From positions 1 through 6,653 of the forward strand of contig JANRKH010000002.1 in the NCBI GenBank assembly GCA_033763595.1: a stretch of DNA of 6,653 nt, given 5' to 3'. The stretch is from JANRKH01 sp033763595. Its GTDB lineage: Bacteria > Pseudomonadota > Alphaproteobacteria > Rickettsiales > Rickettsiaceae. The position numbers and the translations under genes are program-made. Shown here piece after piece: positions 6,198-6,653 of the stretch. The notes under the pieces were generated by a model. It made no database searches, had not been told where the DNA came from, and saw only the letters and a program-made list of their open reading frames with translations. Position 1 is the first letter of the stretch. Every line of letters starts with the position of its first letter.

Positions 6198-6214
6198 TTT
6201 TTTTCGGGAATTAT

Positions 6215-6234
6215 ATTACTTAAATTAAAGTAAT
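6215..6234 (-). promoter_or_regulatory. Palindrome upstream of the broken VapC locus, sharing its half-site with the vapBC operator
   Basis: ATTACTT (6215-6221) and AAGTAAT (6228-6234) form a perfect 7-bp inverted repeat with a 6-base centre. On the minus strand a TATAAT-like -10 (6215-6210) abuts it. TTACTTA, the half-site of the 4048-4082 inverted repeat, is present here at 6216-6222. The position just before the minus-strand locus fits a toxin-antitoxin operator. The spacing differs from the intact operon, and AT-rich palindromes are common in such DNA. Confidence 0.4.
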
Positions 6235-6275
6235 TATTTTTTGTAATAATTAATGCTGATTATGCAAAAAAGAAC

Positions 6276-6304
6276 TTGACAACTTTTGGTTGCGCTTTTA
6301 TCTT
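6276..6304 (+). promoter_or_regulatory. Sigma70-type promoter for the lipase-like gene
   Basis: TTGACA (6276-6281) is a perfect -35 box, followed by a 17-base spacer and TATCTT (6299-6304, four of six to consensus). Transcription would start near 6311 and give a leader of about 30 bases before the ATG at 6340. It is the best promoter in the window. Confidence 0.7.
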
Positions 6305-6339
6305 AACTATTAGTTGAACTTATAAACCGAGAATTTTAT

Positions 6340-6653
6340 ATGTCTAAATTTCCTACTCACATTGCAAAAGATCCCGCCACAAAAACGAAAAAAACAAATC
6401 ATGAGGCTATAGAATCAGAATCAAGTATATCGCCTCGCACATATGCAATTCTAGCTTTTGATGTTTATAATAAAGAGTCCGGCCCTCTCCCTGATGGGTG
6501 GGAGGTGTATAAGGAATCACGGACTCAAAATGATACATATTTTGGTAGAGCTTATTTAAATAAAAACTCAAACGAATATATTATTTCTCACAGAGGTACT
6601 GATAATTTTGTAAATATTGCCGATGATGTACTTTTGCTTGCAAAGCAAGATCC
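6340..6653 (+). CDS. Lipase-like (DUF2974 / class-3 lipase fold) protein, N-terminal part, runs off right edge
   Basis: The ATG at 6340 is preceded by GAGA seven bases upstream and by a strong promoter, and the frame is open for 104 codons to the window end. The first ~30 residues are polar and lysine- and serine-rich, without a signal peptide. Then comes a recognisable alpha/beta-hydrolase opening. YAILAFDVYN is followed by PLPDGWEVY and FGRAYLNKNSNEYIISHRGTD, where the SHRGTD strand corresponds to the 'aFRGT' oxyanion strand of class-3 lipases and DUF2974 proteins. DDVLLLAKQ follows. The nucleophile motif (GHSLG) and the rest of the catalytic triad would lie beyond the edge, so enzymatic activity cannot be judged. 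Substrate and localisation are unknown. Confidence 0.7.
   Translation, partial: MSKFPTHIAKDPATKTKKTNHEAIESESSISPRTYAILAFDVYNKESGPLPDGWEVYKESRTQNDTYFGRAYLNKNSNEYIISHRGTDNFVNIADDVLLLAKQD

Noticed and set aside
1..6653. CRISPR array, tRNA or rRNA genes
   Set aside because: No regularly spaced direct repeats, no cloverleaf sequence and no conserved rRNA blocks were seen.

Overview
This 6.65-kb window is AT-rich accessory DNA made mostly of mobile elements, gene fragments and toxin-antitoxin modules. The low GC, the density of decaying insertion sequences, a VapBC pair beside a dead VapC copy, and a lipase-like gene opening with an HRGTD-type strand suggest an intracellular alphaproteobacterium, most likely of the order Rickettsiales. 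That placement is inferred from general gene style. No rRNA, tRNA or marker gene in the window confirms it.

Layout, left to right. (1) The window opens in the first 29 codons of an IS630-type transposase on the minus strand. This element cuts off the front of a plus-strand gene, of which only the last ~156 codons remain (to 613). (2) From 589 to 2528 lies a composite. A 13-bp perfect inverted repeat bounds a short repeat-like unit, and this unit is split by a full-length IS1634-family insertion sequence (transposase 688-2352, minus). (3) From 2529 to 3957 lies the 5' part of a group II intron on the minus strand. It has a recognisable RNA 5' end at 3957, structured RNA domains, and a reverse transcriptase/maturase gene that loses its C-terminal part where it meets the repeat unit. 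The 3' end of the intron is missing. A 9-bp hairpin lies directly upstream of the intron's 5' splice site. (4) From 4048 to 4758 is an apparently intact vapBC operon: an AbrB/SpoVT-fold antitoxin and a PIN-domain RNase toxin, with a perfect 10-bp inverted repeat just upstream as the likely operator. (5) From 4759 to 6197 is decayed sequence on the minus strand: non-coding or degenerate DNA, an unrecognised small gene with an in-frame stop at codon 5, and a second VapC toxin gene broken by two frameshifts. (6) At 6340 a new plus-strand gene begins behind a good sigma70-type promoter and runs off the window. Its start looks like a DUF2974/class-3-lipase-like protein.

The parts do not form one pathway. 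The only complete functional unit is the vapBC operon: toxin and antitoxin are co-transcribed and probably autoregulated through the upstream inverted repeat. The TTACTTA half-site of that operator recurs in a palindrome upstream of the broken VapC locus, so the two toxin loci may once have shared a regulator. The mobile elements appear nested: the IS1634 element sits inside the repeat unit, which abuts the truncated intron. This suggests successive insertions and repeat-mediated rearrangement. I found no convincing new biological system. The best leads are the nested repeat unit, the hairpin-associated intron site and the shared operator motif.
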